Source: Bradyrhizobium icense (GTDB lineage: Bacteria > Pseudomonadota > Alphaproteobacteria > Rhizobiales > Xanthobacteraceae). Taken from it: a stretch of DNA of 64,000 nucleotides. The DNA is taken from positions 6,386,001 through 6,450,000 of the forward strand of contig NZ_CP016428.1 of NCBI RefSeq assembly GCF_001693385.1. Direction: 5' to 3'. This document shows, one piece after another, positions 19,010 to 28,329 of the stretch. The translations under genes were made by a program, and so were the position numbers. Within the stretch, counting starts at the first letter, position 1. Every line of letters begins with the position of its first letter. The notes beneath the pieces were generated by a model, which saw nothing but the letters and a program-made list of their open reading frames with translations, was not told where the DNA came from and made no database searches.

Positions 19010-20367
19010 AGCGCGGTCCCGGCACGGCGAAGATTGGCCACCGCCTGCTCCTGCGCCGCGTTCATCGCCGCGGCTGCTGTGAGCTGTCCCGTCGCTACCT
19101 GTTCGAACGCCTTGTTGAGGACATCGCCAACGATCGGGAACTCCTTCACCGTGCGATAAGCCATGTAGTTCTCGCTCTTGGCCGGCAGCCCCAAGACTTC
19201 GAGATAGAGCGCGCCGAGGTCCTGGCCGTTGACCGTGTTCAGCTTGCGGTATTCTTCGCTCTCGATCACGGATCTGCGGCAGACCGACGAATGGCCGTGC
19301 TCCTTGACGAGCCGCATCGAGATTTCCGGGCTGAGCGCCCACTTAATGAATTCCCACGCCGCTTTCTTGTTCTTGGCGTTCTTGGGAATGCCAAGGCCCT
19401 GGCTGTTGGCAGCCGGGTGGTCGTGCACCGGCCCGGCGGGCATCCTGACCACGCGCGAGGTGTCTTTCACCTTGCTATCGTTCGAAAGCAGGATCGGCGT
19501 AATCCAGGCGCTGGAATGAATGAAAATGTTGGAGCGGCCGGTCATGTGGGATTGCCGCGCCTGATCCTCCGTGTAGGTGAGCACGCCGCGCGGCGCGTAG
19601 TTCTTCAGCAGGTTCGCGTAATATTCAACGGCCTGAATGGCTTCCGGCGAGTTCAGCGTCGGCATGATGTCCGTGGGCGGCTTGCGGAAAATATTGCCGC
19701 CAAAGCCCTGGATGTAAGGCGGCAGGCACCAGTGATGAAGCTGGAAGCTGACGATGCCGTTGACGTTCTCGGCGCCGTTCATTGCGGCGCAAACCTGCTC
19801 CAGCTCGGCAAAGGTCTTTGGTATCTTGAGTCCGCGCTTCTCCATCAGGTCCATGCGCGACAGGCCCATCACCATGGCCCCGCCTTCCCAGGAATAGCCG
19901 TAGGTCGCGCCCTTGGCATCGCGGTAAGGTACCTGCGCGCCTTCGACGAAGTCTTTCGGCTTCCACTCCGCCGGCGTCAGATTTGGATCGGCGGTGAATT
20001 CGTCGAGATTGGCGAGCAAACCGGCCGCCACCCAGCGCGCGGCCAGGATGAAGGTGACGTTGACGAAATCGAACGCCGAGCCGCCCGACGACAATTCGAG
20101 ATTGGCCTGCTGGTTGTAGACCGGAAACGCGGAGAGTTGCAGATCGACCTTCATGCCGGTCTGCGCCTCGAACTCCGGGATGTAGTTCTGCAGCAGCGTG
20201 AAAAAGCGGTGCTGGAAGGACGCGCCGCGCAGCGTGACGCCGGCAAACGGTTTTGTTTGTGCAATGGCCGGCAGGGGAAATGCGGTCGCGCCAAGAGCGG
20301 CGCCGGCCTGAAGCAGCGTTCGGCGGCTGAAGCCCGCGGATTCATGACTCGGATTCTTCTTGGTCAT
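19006..20367 (-). CDS. Extracellular solute-binding protein, family 1 (sugar type), Tat-exported
   Basis: 453 residues. The N-terminus carries a twin-arginine signal (FSRRTLLQAGAALG, cleavage near PAIAQ), so it is exported folded. The rest is a family-1 periplasmic binding protein with LFxQA-like hinge features (ALGIPKNAKNKKAAWEFIKW). ATG at 20367 with GGGAGG eight bases upstream. First gene of the operon binding protein, MalF, MalG, AroE-like. Ligand unknown; sugars, polyols or glycerol-phosphate are typical. Confidence 0.9.
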   Translation of the reverse strand: MTKKNPSHESAGFSRRTLLQAGAALGATAFPLPAIAQTKPFAGVTLRGASFQHRFFTLLQNYIPEFEAQTGMKVDLQLSAFPVYNQQANLELSSGGSAFDFVNVTFILAARWVAAGLLANLDEFTADPNLTPAEWKPKDFVEGAQVPYRDAKGATYGYSWEGGAMVMGLSRMDLMEKRGLKIPKTFAELEQVCAAMNGAENVNGIVSFQLHHWCLPPYIQGFGGNIFRKPPTDIMPTLNSPEAIQAVEYYANLLKNYAPRGVLTYTEDQARQSHMTGRSNIFIHSSAWITPILLSNDSKVKDTSRVVRMPAGPVHDHPAANSQGLGIPKNAKNKKAAWEFIKWALSPEISMRLVKEHGHSSVCRRSVIESEEYRKLNTVNGQDLGALYLEVLGLPAKSENYMAYRTVKEFPIVGDVLNKAFEQVATGQLTAAAAMNAAQEQAVANLRRAGTAL

Positions 20368-20404
20368 AGCAGCCTCCCTGACGGTTTTTCGACAATATGA
20401 CCGA

Positions 20405-20456
20405 CATAAAATACGCTGTCAAAAGGAGCCTTCCCCATAAAACGTGCTATTTTATG
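20405..20456. promoter_or_regulatory. Repeated CATAAAATA half-sites in the divergent promoter region
   Basis: CATAAAATA (20405-20413) and its exact reverse complement TATTTTATG (20448-20456) flank a further CATAAAA (20436-20442). The last two form an inverted repeat with a 7-base spacer. The sites sit between the binding-protein operon and the GntR gene, an ideal place for that regulator to act. A TTGACA at 20464-20469 with GACAAT at 20488-20493 (18-bp spacer) is a possible promoter for the regulator. Confidence 0.5.
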
Positions 20457-20506
20457 GTATCAATTGACATCATGCCGCAATAAAGCAGACAATATTATTT
20501 CAAGGC

Positions 20507-21280
20507 TTGAGGGTCCACGATTTGCCCAGGGACGTCGAACTTCGCCAGTCCAACACCCACGTCGCGCGCGAAATCGCAAAACTCATCGTCTCCGGCACGT
20601 GGCAGGAGGGAAGGACGCTGCCGCGCGAGATCGAGCTCGCTTCGCAATTCAGCGTCAGCCGCACCTCGATCCGGGAATCGCTGTCCATCCTCAAGGCAAA
20701 GGGCTTGATCGCGGCGCGGCAGAAGGCCGGCACCCATGTGCGCGAGCGGATCAACTGGAACATGCTGGATGCAGAGCTCCTGGAATGGACCTGGGCACTG
20801 CGCCCGACGGAAGAGTTCGCCCGGCAATTGACGCAGGTGCGCAGGATCGTCGAGCCGGAGGCTTGCGCGATCTGTGCCGAGCGCGGTTCGGACGCCGACC
20901 TCGCCCGGATCGAGCGGGCCTACCGCGAGATGGATGCCGCCGGAATGGACAGCCGCGCCTATTCCGAGCCCGACCTGCGCTTCCACCGCAGCATCCTGAC
21001 GGCAACAGGTAACGACTTTCTGGTCGCCTTCGGCGCCACGGTGGAAGCGGCGCTGCGCATGTCGTTCGAACTCTCGACGCTGAACCCCGGCGCGCCGCGC
21101 AAGAGCCTGCCCTATCACCGCGCCATCCTCGACGAGATCTGGGCGCGCAATCCCGATGGCGCGCGGCGCGCGATGTATCGCCTGATGGACCTGACCGAGC
21201 GCAACATTACCTCGGCGCTGTCGCGCCGGCATGGCGAAGCGATGGCGGCAGCGGATACCAGCCGTGAACACGACGCGTGA
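20507..21280 (+). CDS. FadR-subfamily GntR transcriptional regulator
   Basis: Up to 257 residues. The N-terminal winged helix reads HVAREIAKLIVSGTWQEG, LPREIELASQF, VSRTSIRESLSIL; the C-terminal FCD domain has the metal-ligand pattern (DLRFHRSIL, H in PYHRAIL). Start is uncertain: TTG at 20507 or TTG at 20522, neither with a clear ribosome site and both close to a predicted transcription start, so leaderless translation is possible. Divergent from the sugar-type ABC operon, its likely target. Confidence 0.87.
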   Translation: MRVHDLPRDVELRQSNTHVAREIAKLIVSGTWQEGRTLPREIELASQFSVSRTSIRESLSILKAKGLIAARQKAGTHVRERINWNMLDAELLEWTWALRPTEEFARQLTQVRRIVEPEACAICAERGSDADLARIERAYREMDAAGMDSRAYSEPDLRFHRSILTATGNDFLVAFGATVEAALRMSFELSTLNPGAPRKSLPYHRAILDEIWARNPDGARRAMYRLMDLTERNITSALSRRHGEAMAAADTSREHDA

Positions 21281-21360
21281 CGGAACGGCCCTAACCGCTT
21301 GCTTTCCCTTGGTGTTGCGCGTTTCATTCCAGTCAAACATCAGCGACCGGGGAAACACCC

Positions 21361-22434
21361 ATGCCCGCAAGAATCATCGGAATGATCGGCACCCAGCAGG
21401 AGGGCGTCGCGGTTCATCTGATCAAGGGACAGATATCGCGGCAATGGGTGGTCGATTTCACCCGGCTGCATGAGCAGTGGAATTACGATTCCGTCCTTGT
21501 CGGCTATTACGCCTCCGCCGCTGAAGGATTTGCGATTGCACTTTATGCCGCCGATCACACCGAACGGATCAAGTTTTTGATCGCACACCGGCCGGGCTCG
21601 GTAGCGCCGGCACTGGCCGCGCGGCAGGCCGCGACCTTTGACCAGCTCACGCAGGGCCGGATGGCACTGCACATTATCGCCGGCACCAGCGATGCGGACC
21701 AGGCGAGCGAAGGCGACTTCCTGCCCAAGAACGACCGCTATCGCCGCGCTGGCGAATATCTGGAGGTGATGCAAAAACTCTGGACCAGCGACAGCCCGAT
21801 CGATCACAAGGGCGAGTTCTACCGCGTCGAGGGCGGTTTTTCCGATATCAAACCCTATCAGCAGCCCTTTCCTCCGCTGTTCTTCGGCGGCTCGTCGGAG
21901 GGTGCGCTCGAGATGGGCGCCAAACATTGCGACGTGTTCGCGATCTTTGGCGAGCCGCTCAAGGAAACGCGGGAACGGGTACAGGATTTCCGCCGGCGCG
22001 CCGCTGTCTTCGGGCGTCAGGTCGGCTTCAACATGTCGCTGCGGCCGATCATGGCGGATAGCGAAGGCGCGGCGTGGGACAAGGCGAACGCGCTGCTGGC
22101 GGATGTCGAGCGCAAGACCGGTGCCGCGCCGCAACCGACCAACCATTCCGCCGAGCGCCTGCTCGGCTACGCCGCGCGCGGCGACGTCCATGACGAGCGG
22201 CTATGGATGGGGATCGCCCGCGCCACCGGCGCGCCGGGCAATACGTCATGCCTGGTCGGAACACCCGAGCAGATCGCAGCGGCGGTGCTGGAATATTACC
22301 GGCTCGGTATTCATTCCTTCCTGCTGCGCGGCTTTGAAAATCCGCACGACACGATGGCGATCGGCCGCGACCTGATTCCGCTCATCAAGCATGGCGCGCT
22401 TGCGATCGACCGGCAGGCCGAAGCAGCCGAATAG
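21361..22434 (+). CDS. LLM-class flavin-dependent monooxygenase (SsuD-like)
   Basis: 357 residues; ATG after GGGGAAACACCC. A luciferase-like TIM barrel using reduced FMN from a separate reductase. Segments ALHIIAGTSDADQASEGDF, KNDRYRRAGEYLEVMQKLW and PPLFFGGSSEGALEMGAKHCDVF match the alkanesulfonate monooxygenase branch. It lies 80 bp after the GntR gene and before a quinone oxidoreductase. Desulfonation of an organosulfonate is plausible, but the branch also includes oxygenases of other substrates. Confidence 0.88.
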   Translation: MPARIIGMIGTQQEGVAVHLIKGQISRQWVVDFTRLHEQWNYDSVLVGYYASAAEGFAIALYAADHTERIKFLIAHRPGSVAPALAARQAATFDQLTQGRMALHIIAGTSDADQASEGDFLPKNDRYRRAGEYLEVMQKLWTSDSPIDHKGEFYRVEGGFSDIKPYQQPFPPLFFGGSSEGALEMGAKHCDVFAIFGEPLKETRERVQDFRRRAAVFGRQVGFNMSLRPIMADSEGAAWDKANALLADVERKTGAAPQPTNHSAERLLGYAARGDVHDERLWMGIARATGAPGNTSCLVGTPEQIAAAVLEYYRLGIHSFLLRGFENPHDTMAIGRDLIPLIKHGALAIDRQAEAAE

Positions 22435-22518
22435 AGTTCACCTCAAGTATCCGCAGGTACCTCAAGGTGCCGGCGCAACGTCTTGGCACACGAAGAGAAA
22501 ACCCATGAAAGAATTTGC

Positions 22519-23496
22519 ATGAAGGCGGTCGTTGTCGAGAACTACAATTCGATCGACGGTATCTCGATCAAGGAGATCGATACGCCCGGGCTCGCTGCGG
22601 GCGAAGTCCGCGTCAGGATCGGCGCGGCGGCGGTCGGCTTCGTCGATGGCTTAAAGGTGCAGGGTCTCTACCAGACCAAGGACCCGCTGCCGTTCGTGCC
22701 GGGAACGGAGTTTGCCGGAACTGTCGACGCCGTCGCCGACAATGTCGGCACCTTCAAGTCGGGCATGCCGGTGATCGGCATGGCCCGTTCCGGCGCGCTC
22801 GCCGAATATATCGCGGTGCCGTCCGCGGCGCTCAAGCACCTGCCGCCGCAAGTTCCGTTCGAGGCCGGCGCATCGTTTCAGGCCAACTATCTGACCGGGC
22901 TTTACGCGCTGGATGCCCGTGCGGCGTTGCGCGAGGGCGAGATATTGCTGGTGCTGGGCGCGGCCGGCGGCGTCGGCATCGCTGCCGTGCAGATTGGGAA
23001 GCTGATGGGCGCGCGGGTGATTGCCGCGGCCTCGACGCCGGAGAAGCGCGAATTCGCGGTTCAGCACGGCGCCGATCAGACCATCGACTACACCCAGGCG
23101 GATTGGCGGGAGACGCTGAAGGAATTGACCGGCGGGCATGGACCGGATGTGATTTTCGATCCCGTCGGCGGCGAAGTATCGCTGCAGGCGTTTCGCTCGA
23201 TCGCCTGGCGCGGACGACACCTCGTGGTCGGATTCGCCTCCGGTACCATTCCGGCGCTGGCGTTCAACCTGCCGCTGCTCAAGGGCGGCGCGCTGCTCGG
23301 CGTCGACCTCGCCCAGATCCAGAAGCGCGAGCCGGAGACGCACACCCGCCTGATGGCGCAATTGTTCGATTGGCTGGCATCGGGCAAATTGCAGCCGGTG
23401 GTCGGCAAGATCGTGCCGTTCGAGAATTTCCGCGAGGCGTTCAAGACCATGCAGTCGCGGTCGGCGCTCGGCAAGATGATCGTAAAACTCGGCTGA
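22519..23496 (+). CDS. NADPH:quinone oxidoreductase-like protein (zinc-free MDR family)
   Basis: 325 residues from the ATG at 22519; a TTG 36 bases upstream is less likely. The chain has a GroES-like N-terminal domain and a Rossmann domain (LVLGAAGGVGIAAVQIGK, AAGGVG motif) and lacks the structural-zinc cysteines of classical alcohol dehydrogenases, as is usual for quinone oxidoreductases. Likely NADPH-dependent reduction of a quinone or enone. Probably in one operon with the flanking LLM oxygenase and DUF2889 gene. Confidence 0.88.
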   Translation: MKAVVVENYNSIDGISIKEIDTPGLAAGEVRVRIGAAAVGFVDGLKVQGLYQTKDPLPFVPGTEFAGTVDAVADNVGTFKSGMPVIGMARSGALAEYIAVPSAALKHLPPQVPFEAGASFQANYLTGLYALDARAALREGEILLVLGAAGGVGIAAVQIGKLMGARVIAAASTPEKREFAVQHGADQTIDYTQADWRETLKELTGGHGPDVIFDPVGGEVSLQAFRSIAWRGRHLVVGFASGTIPALAFNLPLLKGGALLGVDLAQIQKREPETHTRLMAQLFDWLASGKLQPVVGKIVPFENFREAFKTMQSRSALGKMIVKLG

Positions 23497-23525
23497 AACG
23501 GCGCGTCGAAGCAGGATACGGACCG

Positions 23526-24107
23526 ATGTCTCTGGAAAACAGCAAGCAATCGCGCCGCCTGATGCACAGGCGGTCGGTCGAATGCGAAGGCTTTCTGCGC
23601 GACGACGGACTCTGGGAAGTCGAAGCGTGGCTGCGGGACACCAAGCCTTTCACCCAGCGTGCCGATCGTTTCCGCGGCGAACTGAAGCCGGGCGATCCCG
23701 TGCACGATATCGGCCTGCGGCTGGCGATCGACGACGGCATGACCATCCGCGAGGCGGAAGCGATGATGCGCGCGACGCCCTATCCGACCTGCGTCGAAGT
23801 CGAGCCGATCCTCGAGCGTCTGGTCGGCGAGCGCATCGGCCCGGGCTGGCGCGAGACGGTGCGGCGCAAGGTCGGCCGGCTGGAGACCTGCACGCATCTG
23901 ATGGAATTGCTCGGCCCCGCCGTCACCACGGCGTACCAGACCATGTCCTACGGCAAGAATCCGGAAGGCCGCGACACGCTGGAGAACCAGCAGAACTCCG
24001 GCCAGCGTCCATTCTTCATCGGCGGCTGCCATTCCTGGCGGACCGACGGCCCCGTCGTCGCGGCGATGTTTCCGCAGTTCGCGACCAAGCCGGTGGCTCA
24101 GGACTGA
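23526..24107 (+). CDS. DUF2889 domain-containing protein
   Basis: 193 residues, ATG at 23526, 29 bp after the oxidoreductase. The opening LMHRRSVECEGFLRDDGLWEVEAWLRD (broken at RRSVECEGF and DDGLWEVEA) is the DUF2889 signature, with three conserved cysteines later (YPTCVEV, LETCTHL, GGCHSW). Function unknown. A much longer open frame continues upstream, but it is the shadow of the preceding gene. Confidence 0.8.
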   Translation: MSLENSKQSRRLMHRRSVECEGFLRDDGLWEVEAWLRDTKPFTQRADRFRGELKPGDPVHDIGLRLAIDDGMTIREAEAMMRATPYPTCVEVEPILERLVGERIGPGWRETVRRKVGRLETCTHLMELLGPAVTTAYQTMSYGKNPEGRDTLENQQNSGQRPFFIGGCHSWRTDGPVVAAMFPQFATKPVAQD

Positions 24108-24128
24108 AGACGCGTAATTGGTCTCCGT

Positions 24129-24252
24129 GTCCCGGACGCGGCGCAGCGCGTAGCGCTGCTCCGCAGAGCCGGGACCTATAGCGCACCGAGCATGGACCCC
24201 GGATCAGCAGCGCAGCACGCCGCATTCGCGGCGCGCTGCGCAGCATCCCGGG
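24129..24252. repeat. Two REP-like palindromes
   Basis: GTCCCGG (24129-24135) pairs with CCGGGAC (24169-24175) around an internally self-complementary GC-rich core. A second imperfect palindrome with CCCGG and CCCGGG ends spans about 24197-24252. These resemble short palindromic repeats widespread between Bradyrhizobium genes. They fill most of the 283-bp gap before the XRE gene and may also attenuate read-through. Confidence 0.6.
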
Positions 24253-24291
24253 AATGCGCGGCCAGCAACCTCAGGAGGCACCCCTCAGAAT

Positions 24292-24340
24292 AGATATCTG
24301 AGATATCACTTATTGACATCTGAACATCAATACTTAGGAT
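24292..24340 (+). promoter_or_regulatory. AT-rich promoter/operator upstream of first XRE gene
   Basis: AGATATCT (24292-24299) followed by AGATATC (24301-24307) gives two overlapping GATATC palindromes. TTGACA (24313-24318) and TAGGAT (24335-24340) are spaced 16 bp and could be the -35 and -10 boxes. This would drive the XRE-hyf operon. Prediction by eye only. Confidence 0.45.
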
Positions 24341-24390
24341 GCAGGAATGACGTCCATAACTGGCCCGAGCCTCGCCGGCGAGGCAGACTG

Positions 24391-24699
24391 ATGATCACTG
24401 CGGCTCAATTGCGGGCTGCCAGGGTGCTTCTCGGCATCGATCAGCGTCGGCTCGCGGCACTATCGGGGCTGTCGGTGCCGACCATCCAGCGCATGGAAGC
24501 AAGTGAGAGCATGGTCCGGGGCAATGTCGACTCGCTGGTGAAGCTGATCACCGCGCTCGAGGGGGCCGGCATAGAATTGATCGATGACGGGGCGAGCAGC
24601 GCCGACGGCGGGCGCGGCGTGCGGCTGAAGGCCGATTTCGGATCTGCCAACGCGCGACGGGAAAACAAGGCCTCCAGTGGAGCGAGGGCGCGCAAATAA
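24391..24699 (+). CDS. Small XRE-family helix-turn-helix regulator (copy 1)
   Basis: 102 residues from ATG 24391 (GAGG nine bases upstream). Helix-turn-helix at about residues 17-36: IDQRRLAALSGLSVPTIQRM. Its TAA stop overlaps the hyfB ATG (TAATG), so it is translationally coupled to the membrane complex. It is clearly paralogous to the XRE gene at 32822-33148: MITA-QLRAAR, SVPTIQRMEAS, NVDSL-KL, AGIELI and GGRGVRL are shared. Likely autoregulator of the locus. Confidence 0.85.
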   Translation: MITAAQLRAARVLLGIDQRRLAALSGLSVPTIQRMEASESMVRGNVDSLVKLITALEGAGIELIDDGASSADGGRGVRLKADFGSANARRENKASSGARARK

Positions 24700-26714
24700 T
24701 GTCGGCCGTCGCGCTGCAAATGGTCTGTATCGCCGGGTTGCTTGGGCTGGCCGTGCTGGCGATCGCGCTGAGCCGCTCGAAGACCGCCACGGCCGTCATC
24801 TACGGCGCGACGCTGGCCGTATCCGCAATTGCACTGATCGGCGCGTTGCGCGGCCTGCTCGGCGGCGCCACGGACGCAACCACCCTCACCTTGCCGGTGG
24901 GATTGCCGTGGCTTGGGGCACATTTCCGTCTCGACGCATTGGCGTCGTTCTTCCTCATCGTCGTCAATCTGGGCGGGGCATCGGCAAGTCTCTACGGCCT
25001 CGGCTACGGCCATCATGACCCCGCGCCGCATCGCGTGCTGCCGTTCTTTCCGGCCTTTCTGGCCGGCATGAATCTCGTGGTGCTGGCCGACGACGCATTT
25101 TCCTATCTGCTGTGCTGGGAATTCATGTCGCTGGCATCGTGGGCGCTGGTGATGGCGCACCATCGCGAACCGGGCAATGCGAAAGCCGGTTACGTCTACC
25201 TCGTGATGGCGAGTTTCGGCACGCTCGCCCTGCTGTTGGCGTTCGGCCTGCTGGCAGGGCCTGCCGGAGACTACGGATTTGCGGCCATACGCGCCGCGCA
25301 GCACGCGCCATACGCGGCGACGCTGGTGCTGATCCTGATGCTGCTCGGCGCCGGTTCAAAGGCCGGCCTGGTGCCGTTGCATGTCTGGCTGCCGCTCGCC
25401 CACCCCGCGGCGCCGAGCCATGTGTCAGCGCTGATGAGCGGCGTCATGACCAAGGTCGCGGTCTACGGCTTCATTCGCGTCATGTTCGATCTGCTGGGAC
25501 AGCCGACATGGCCGGCGAGCGTGGTCGTGCTGTTTCTCGGCAGCATCACCGCCGTCATGGGCATTCTCTACGCCATGATGGAGAAAGATCTGAAGCGCCT
25601 CCTGGCCTACAGCACCATCGAAAATATCGGCATCGTGTTCGTCAGCCTCGGCCTTGCCATGGCGTTCCAGGCGAACGGCCTGAAGATGGCGGCTGCGCTC
25701 GCCTTTACCGCCGCGCTGTTTCACGCCCTCAACCACTCCTTCTTCAAGAGCTTGCTGTTCTTCGGAGCCGGCGCGGTGCTGACTGCGACCGGCGAGCGGG
25801 ATATGGACAAACTGGGCGGCCTCATTCACCGCATGCCCCTCACGAGCTTTGCCGTTCTGGTCGGCTGCGTCGCGATCTCGGCGCTTCCACCGTTCAACGG
25901 CTTCGTTTCGGAGTGGTTGATTTTCCAGGCCGTGCTGCAGAGTCCGGAACTGCCGCAATGGGCGCTGAAGATCATGGTGCCGGCGGTCGGCGCGATGCTG
26001 GCTTTGGCTGCCGCACTGGCGGCGGCGTGTTTCGTCAAGACCTATGGCGTGACCTTTCTCGGACGACCGCGCGGCACGGCCGCGGAAACCGCCGCTGAAG
26101 TCGACCGCTTCTCGCTCACGGCCATGTTCATCCTCGTCGCGCTTTGTCTATTGGCCGGAATCCTGCCGGGGCTGGCAATCGACGCCCTGGCGCCCGTCGC
26201 CACCCAAATGCTCGGCAGCCGCATGCCGGCGCAGGCCGGTCAACCCTGGCTTTCGATCGTGCCGATTGCGGAGAGCCGCAGCTCATACAATGGATTGCTG
26301 GTGATGGTATTCATCACGGCAACCGCGTCGCTTGCGGTCTTTATCATTCATCGTTTCGCCTCGCACGCGCTGCGGCGCGGACCGGCCTGGGGATGCGGCT
26401 TCTCCGACGCAACGCCCGCCGCGCAATATTCGGGCGTCAGTTTTGCCCAGCCGATCCGCCGGGTGTTCGGCACGCTCCTGTTCCACGCCCGCGATCACGT
26501 GACGATGCCGCCGCCGGGAGACGTAAGGCCGGCACGGCTGCGGATCGAACTGCACGACCTGGTCTGGAGCGGAATGTATGCGCCGATTGCGGATGCCGTC
26601 GGCTTCTTGTCCACACGGCTCAACCACCTGCAGTTCTTGACCATCCGGCGATATCTCAGCCTGGTCTTTGCCACCCTCGTCACGTTGTTGCTGGTGCTCG
26701 CGATATGGTCGTGA
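24699..26714 (+). CDS. hyfB: Hydrogenase-4 subunit B-like proton-pumping membrane protein
   Basis: 671 residues, strongly hydrophobic with about 16 helices. It belongs to the Mrp antiporter/NuoL-N family; HyfB-like features include the central LGAGSKAGLVPLHVWLPLAHPAAPSHVSALMSG region (LPLAHPAAPS is diagnostic of the HyfB/HycC branch), KDLKRLLAYSTIENIG and FFKSLLFFGAGAV. Key lysines and a helix glutamate (CWEFMSL) expected for ion translocation are present. First structural gene of the hyf-like operon. Confidence 0.92.
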   Translation: MSAVALQMVCIAGLLGLAVLAIALSRSKTATAVIYGATLAVSAIALIGALRGLLGGATDATTLTLPVGLPWLGAHFRLDALASFFLIVVNLGGASASLYGLGYGHHDPAPHRVLPFFPAFLAGMNLVVLADDAFSYLLCWEFMSLASWALVMAHHREPGNAKAGYVYLVMASFGTLALLLAFGLLAGPAGDYGFAAIRAAQHAPYAATLVLILMLLGAGSKAGLVPLHVWLPLAHPAAPSHVSALMSGVMTKVAVYGFIRVMFDLLGQPTWPASVVVLFLGSITAVMGILYAMMEKDLKRLLAYSTIENIGIVFVSLGLAMAFQANGLKMAAALAFTAALFHALNHSFFKSLLFFGAGAVLTATGERDMDKLGGLIHRMPLTSFAVLVGCVAISALPPFNGFVSEWLIFQAVLQSPELPQWALKIMVPAVGAMLALAAALAAACFVKTYGVTFLGRPRGTAAETAAEVDRFSLTAMFILVALCLLAGILPGLAIDALAPVATQMLGSRMPAQAGQPWLSIVPIAESRSSYNGLLVMVFITATASLAVFIIHRFASHALRRGPAWGCGFSDATPAAQYSGVSFAQPIRRVFGTLLFHARDHVTMPPPGDVRPARLRIELHDLVWSGMYAPIADAVGFLSTRLNHLQFLTIRRYLSLVFATLVTLLLVLAIWS

Positions 26715-27661
26715 TCTCCGACATCATCGTGCAGGGTGTGCAGATGCTGCTCGTACTGCTGCTCGCGCCGCTGCTCACCGGCTATGTGCGCAAGATCAAG
26801 GCCCGGCTGGTACGCCGCCAGGGTGCCTCCATCTTTCAGCCCTATCGCGACCTGCTGCGGCTGATGCGCAAGGAGGTGGTGCTGGCCGACAACGCCTCGT
26901 GGCTGTTCCGGGTGACGCCCTACATCACCTTCGCGGCGATCTGGGTGGCCGCCGCGCTGGTGCCGACCTTCGCGACCGGACTGCTGTTCAACTGGACGGC
27001 CGATCTGATCGCCATCGTCGCGCTGCTCGGAAGTGCGCGCTTCTTCCTCGCGCTCGCCGGAATGGATGTCGGAACCAGTTTCGGCGGCATCGGCTCCAGC
27101 CGCGAAGTCATGATCGCAGCGCTCGCGGAGCCCGCGATGCTGCTTATCGTGTTTTGCCTGGCGCTCGTCGCCGGCTCGACCCAGCTTTCGACGGTCGCGC
27201 ATTTCCTGGCGTCTTCCTACGTGGGCTTGCGGGTGTCGCTCGGCATGGCGCTGGTCGCGCTGTTCATGGTGGCGATCGCGGAGAACGCGCGCATCCCGGT
27301 CGACAACCCGGCGACGCACCTCGAACTCACCATGGTGCACGAGGCGATGATCCTGGAATATTCGGGGCGCCATCTGGCGATGATCGAGCTCGGCGCGTTC
27401 CTGAAACTGCTGCTCTATGTCTCGCTGATCGCCTGCGTGTTCTTCCCCTGGCAGATCGCGCTGTATGGCAGCGGCGCGCTGTCCTACACGATCGGCGCCG
27501 GCGCCTATATCGTCAAGCTCGCGCTGGCCGGCTTCCTGCTCGCGCTGTTCGAAACCGCGACCGCAAAGATGCGGGTGTTTCGTGTTCCGCAGTTCCTCGG
27601 CGCGGCGTTCATGCTGGGCTTGCTCGGCACCCTGCTCCTGTTCGTCTCGAGGAGTTTCTGA
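26705..27661 (+). CDS. hyfC: Hydrogenase-4 subunit C-like (NuoH/HycD family) membrane protein
   Basis: 318 residues from the ATG at 26705, overlapping hyfB by 10 bp; a GTG at 26711 (GTGA overlap) is an alternative. It has about eight helices and the NuoH-like loop motif AENARIPVDNPATHLELTMVHEAM, which couples the redox module to the membrane arm (split: ENARIPVDNPATHLE). This subunit anchors the small and large subunits to the membrane. Confidence 0.92.
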   Translation: MVVISDIIVQGVQMLLVLLLAPLLTGYVRKIKARLVRRQGASIFQPYRDLLRLMRKEVVLADNASWLFRVTPYITFAAIWVAAALVPTFATGLLFNWTADLIAIVALLGSARFFLALAGMDVGTSFGGIGSSREVMIAALAEPAMLLIVFCLALVAGSTQLSTVAHFLASSYVGLRVSLGMALVALFMVAIAENARIPVDNPATHLELTMVHEAMILEYSGRHLAMIELGAFLKLLLYVSLIACVFFPWQIALYGSGALSYTIGAGAYIVKLALAGFLLALFETATAKMRVFRVPQFLGAAFMLGLLGTLLLFVSRSF

Positions 27662-28329
27662 TGCAGATGCAGAGCCTCGCCTTCGACGTTTCGCATACGC
27701 TGGCCGGCGGACTGGTGCTGATCAGCCTGATGATGCTGTATCAGGACCGGCTCTATTCGCTGCTCAACGTATTCGCGCTCCACGCTTTGGTGCTTTCGCT
27801 CTCGGTCGCCTGGCAGGCCTTCATCCAGGACGCGCCCCATCTCTACGTCACCGCGTTCATTGCCCTGGTGTTCAAGGCGATCGTTATTCCGGTGGCACTG
27901 CACCGCATCGTCAAGCAGCTCGGAATTCACCGCGACATCGAATCCGCCGTCGGAATCGGCCCGACAATGCTGGCCGGGATGGGCCTGGTCGCGCTCTCTT
28001 TGGTCCTCATGCTGCGGGTGACGAGCGACGCCGACCCGCTGGCGCGCGAGGATCTCGCCTTTGCCCTGTCGGTGGTGCTGCTCGGGCTTCTGGTCATGGT
28101 GACACGGCGCAACGCGGTCAGCCAGGTTGTCGGCTTCATGTCGCTCGAGAACGGACTGGTGCTGGCGGCGGCCGGTGCCAAAGGCATGCCGCTGGTGGTC
28201 GAGATCAGCGTCGCCTTCTCGATCCTGATCGCGTTCATCGTCATCGGCATCTTCCTGTTCCGAATCCGCGAGCGCTTCGATTCGGTGGACGTCTCCGCGC
28301 TCGACGACTTCCGGGGTGAGCGCCGATGA
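27661..28329 (+). CDS. hyfE: Hydrogenase-4 subunit E-like membrane protein
   Basis: 222 residues with seven hydrophobic helices and a short charged C-terminus. Its TGATG junction shares one base with the hyfC stop. The motif MSLENGLVLAA (as in NuoK/HyfE SxENG) marks the NuoK-like half of HyfE. Probably forms part of the ion path between the two antiporter-like subunits. Confidence 0.88.
   Translation: MQMQSLAFDVSHTLAGGLVLISLMMLYQDRLYSLLNVFALHALVLSLSVAWQAFIQDAPHLYVTAFIALVFKAIVIPVALHRIVKQLGIHRDIESAVGIGPTMLAGMGLVALSLVLMLRVTSDADPLAREDLAFALSVVLLGLLVMVTRRNAVSQVVGFMSLENGLVLAAAGAKGMPLVVEISVAFSILIAFIVIGIFLFRIRERFDSVDVSALDDFRGERR

Noticed and set aside
22515..24107. A 530-residue rightward open frame
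   Set aside because: Its first two thirds are an arginine-rich shadow of the quinone oxidoreductase; only the DUF2889 part from 23526 is convincing.
26144..27661. A 505-residue open frame at the hyfC position
   Set aside because: HyfC similarity begins at 26705; upstream is the shadow of hyfB.
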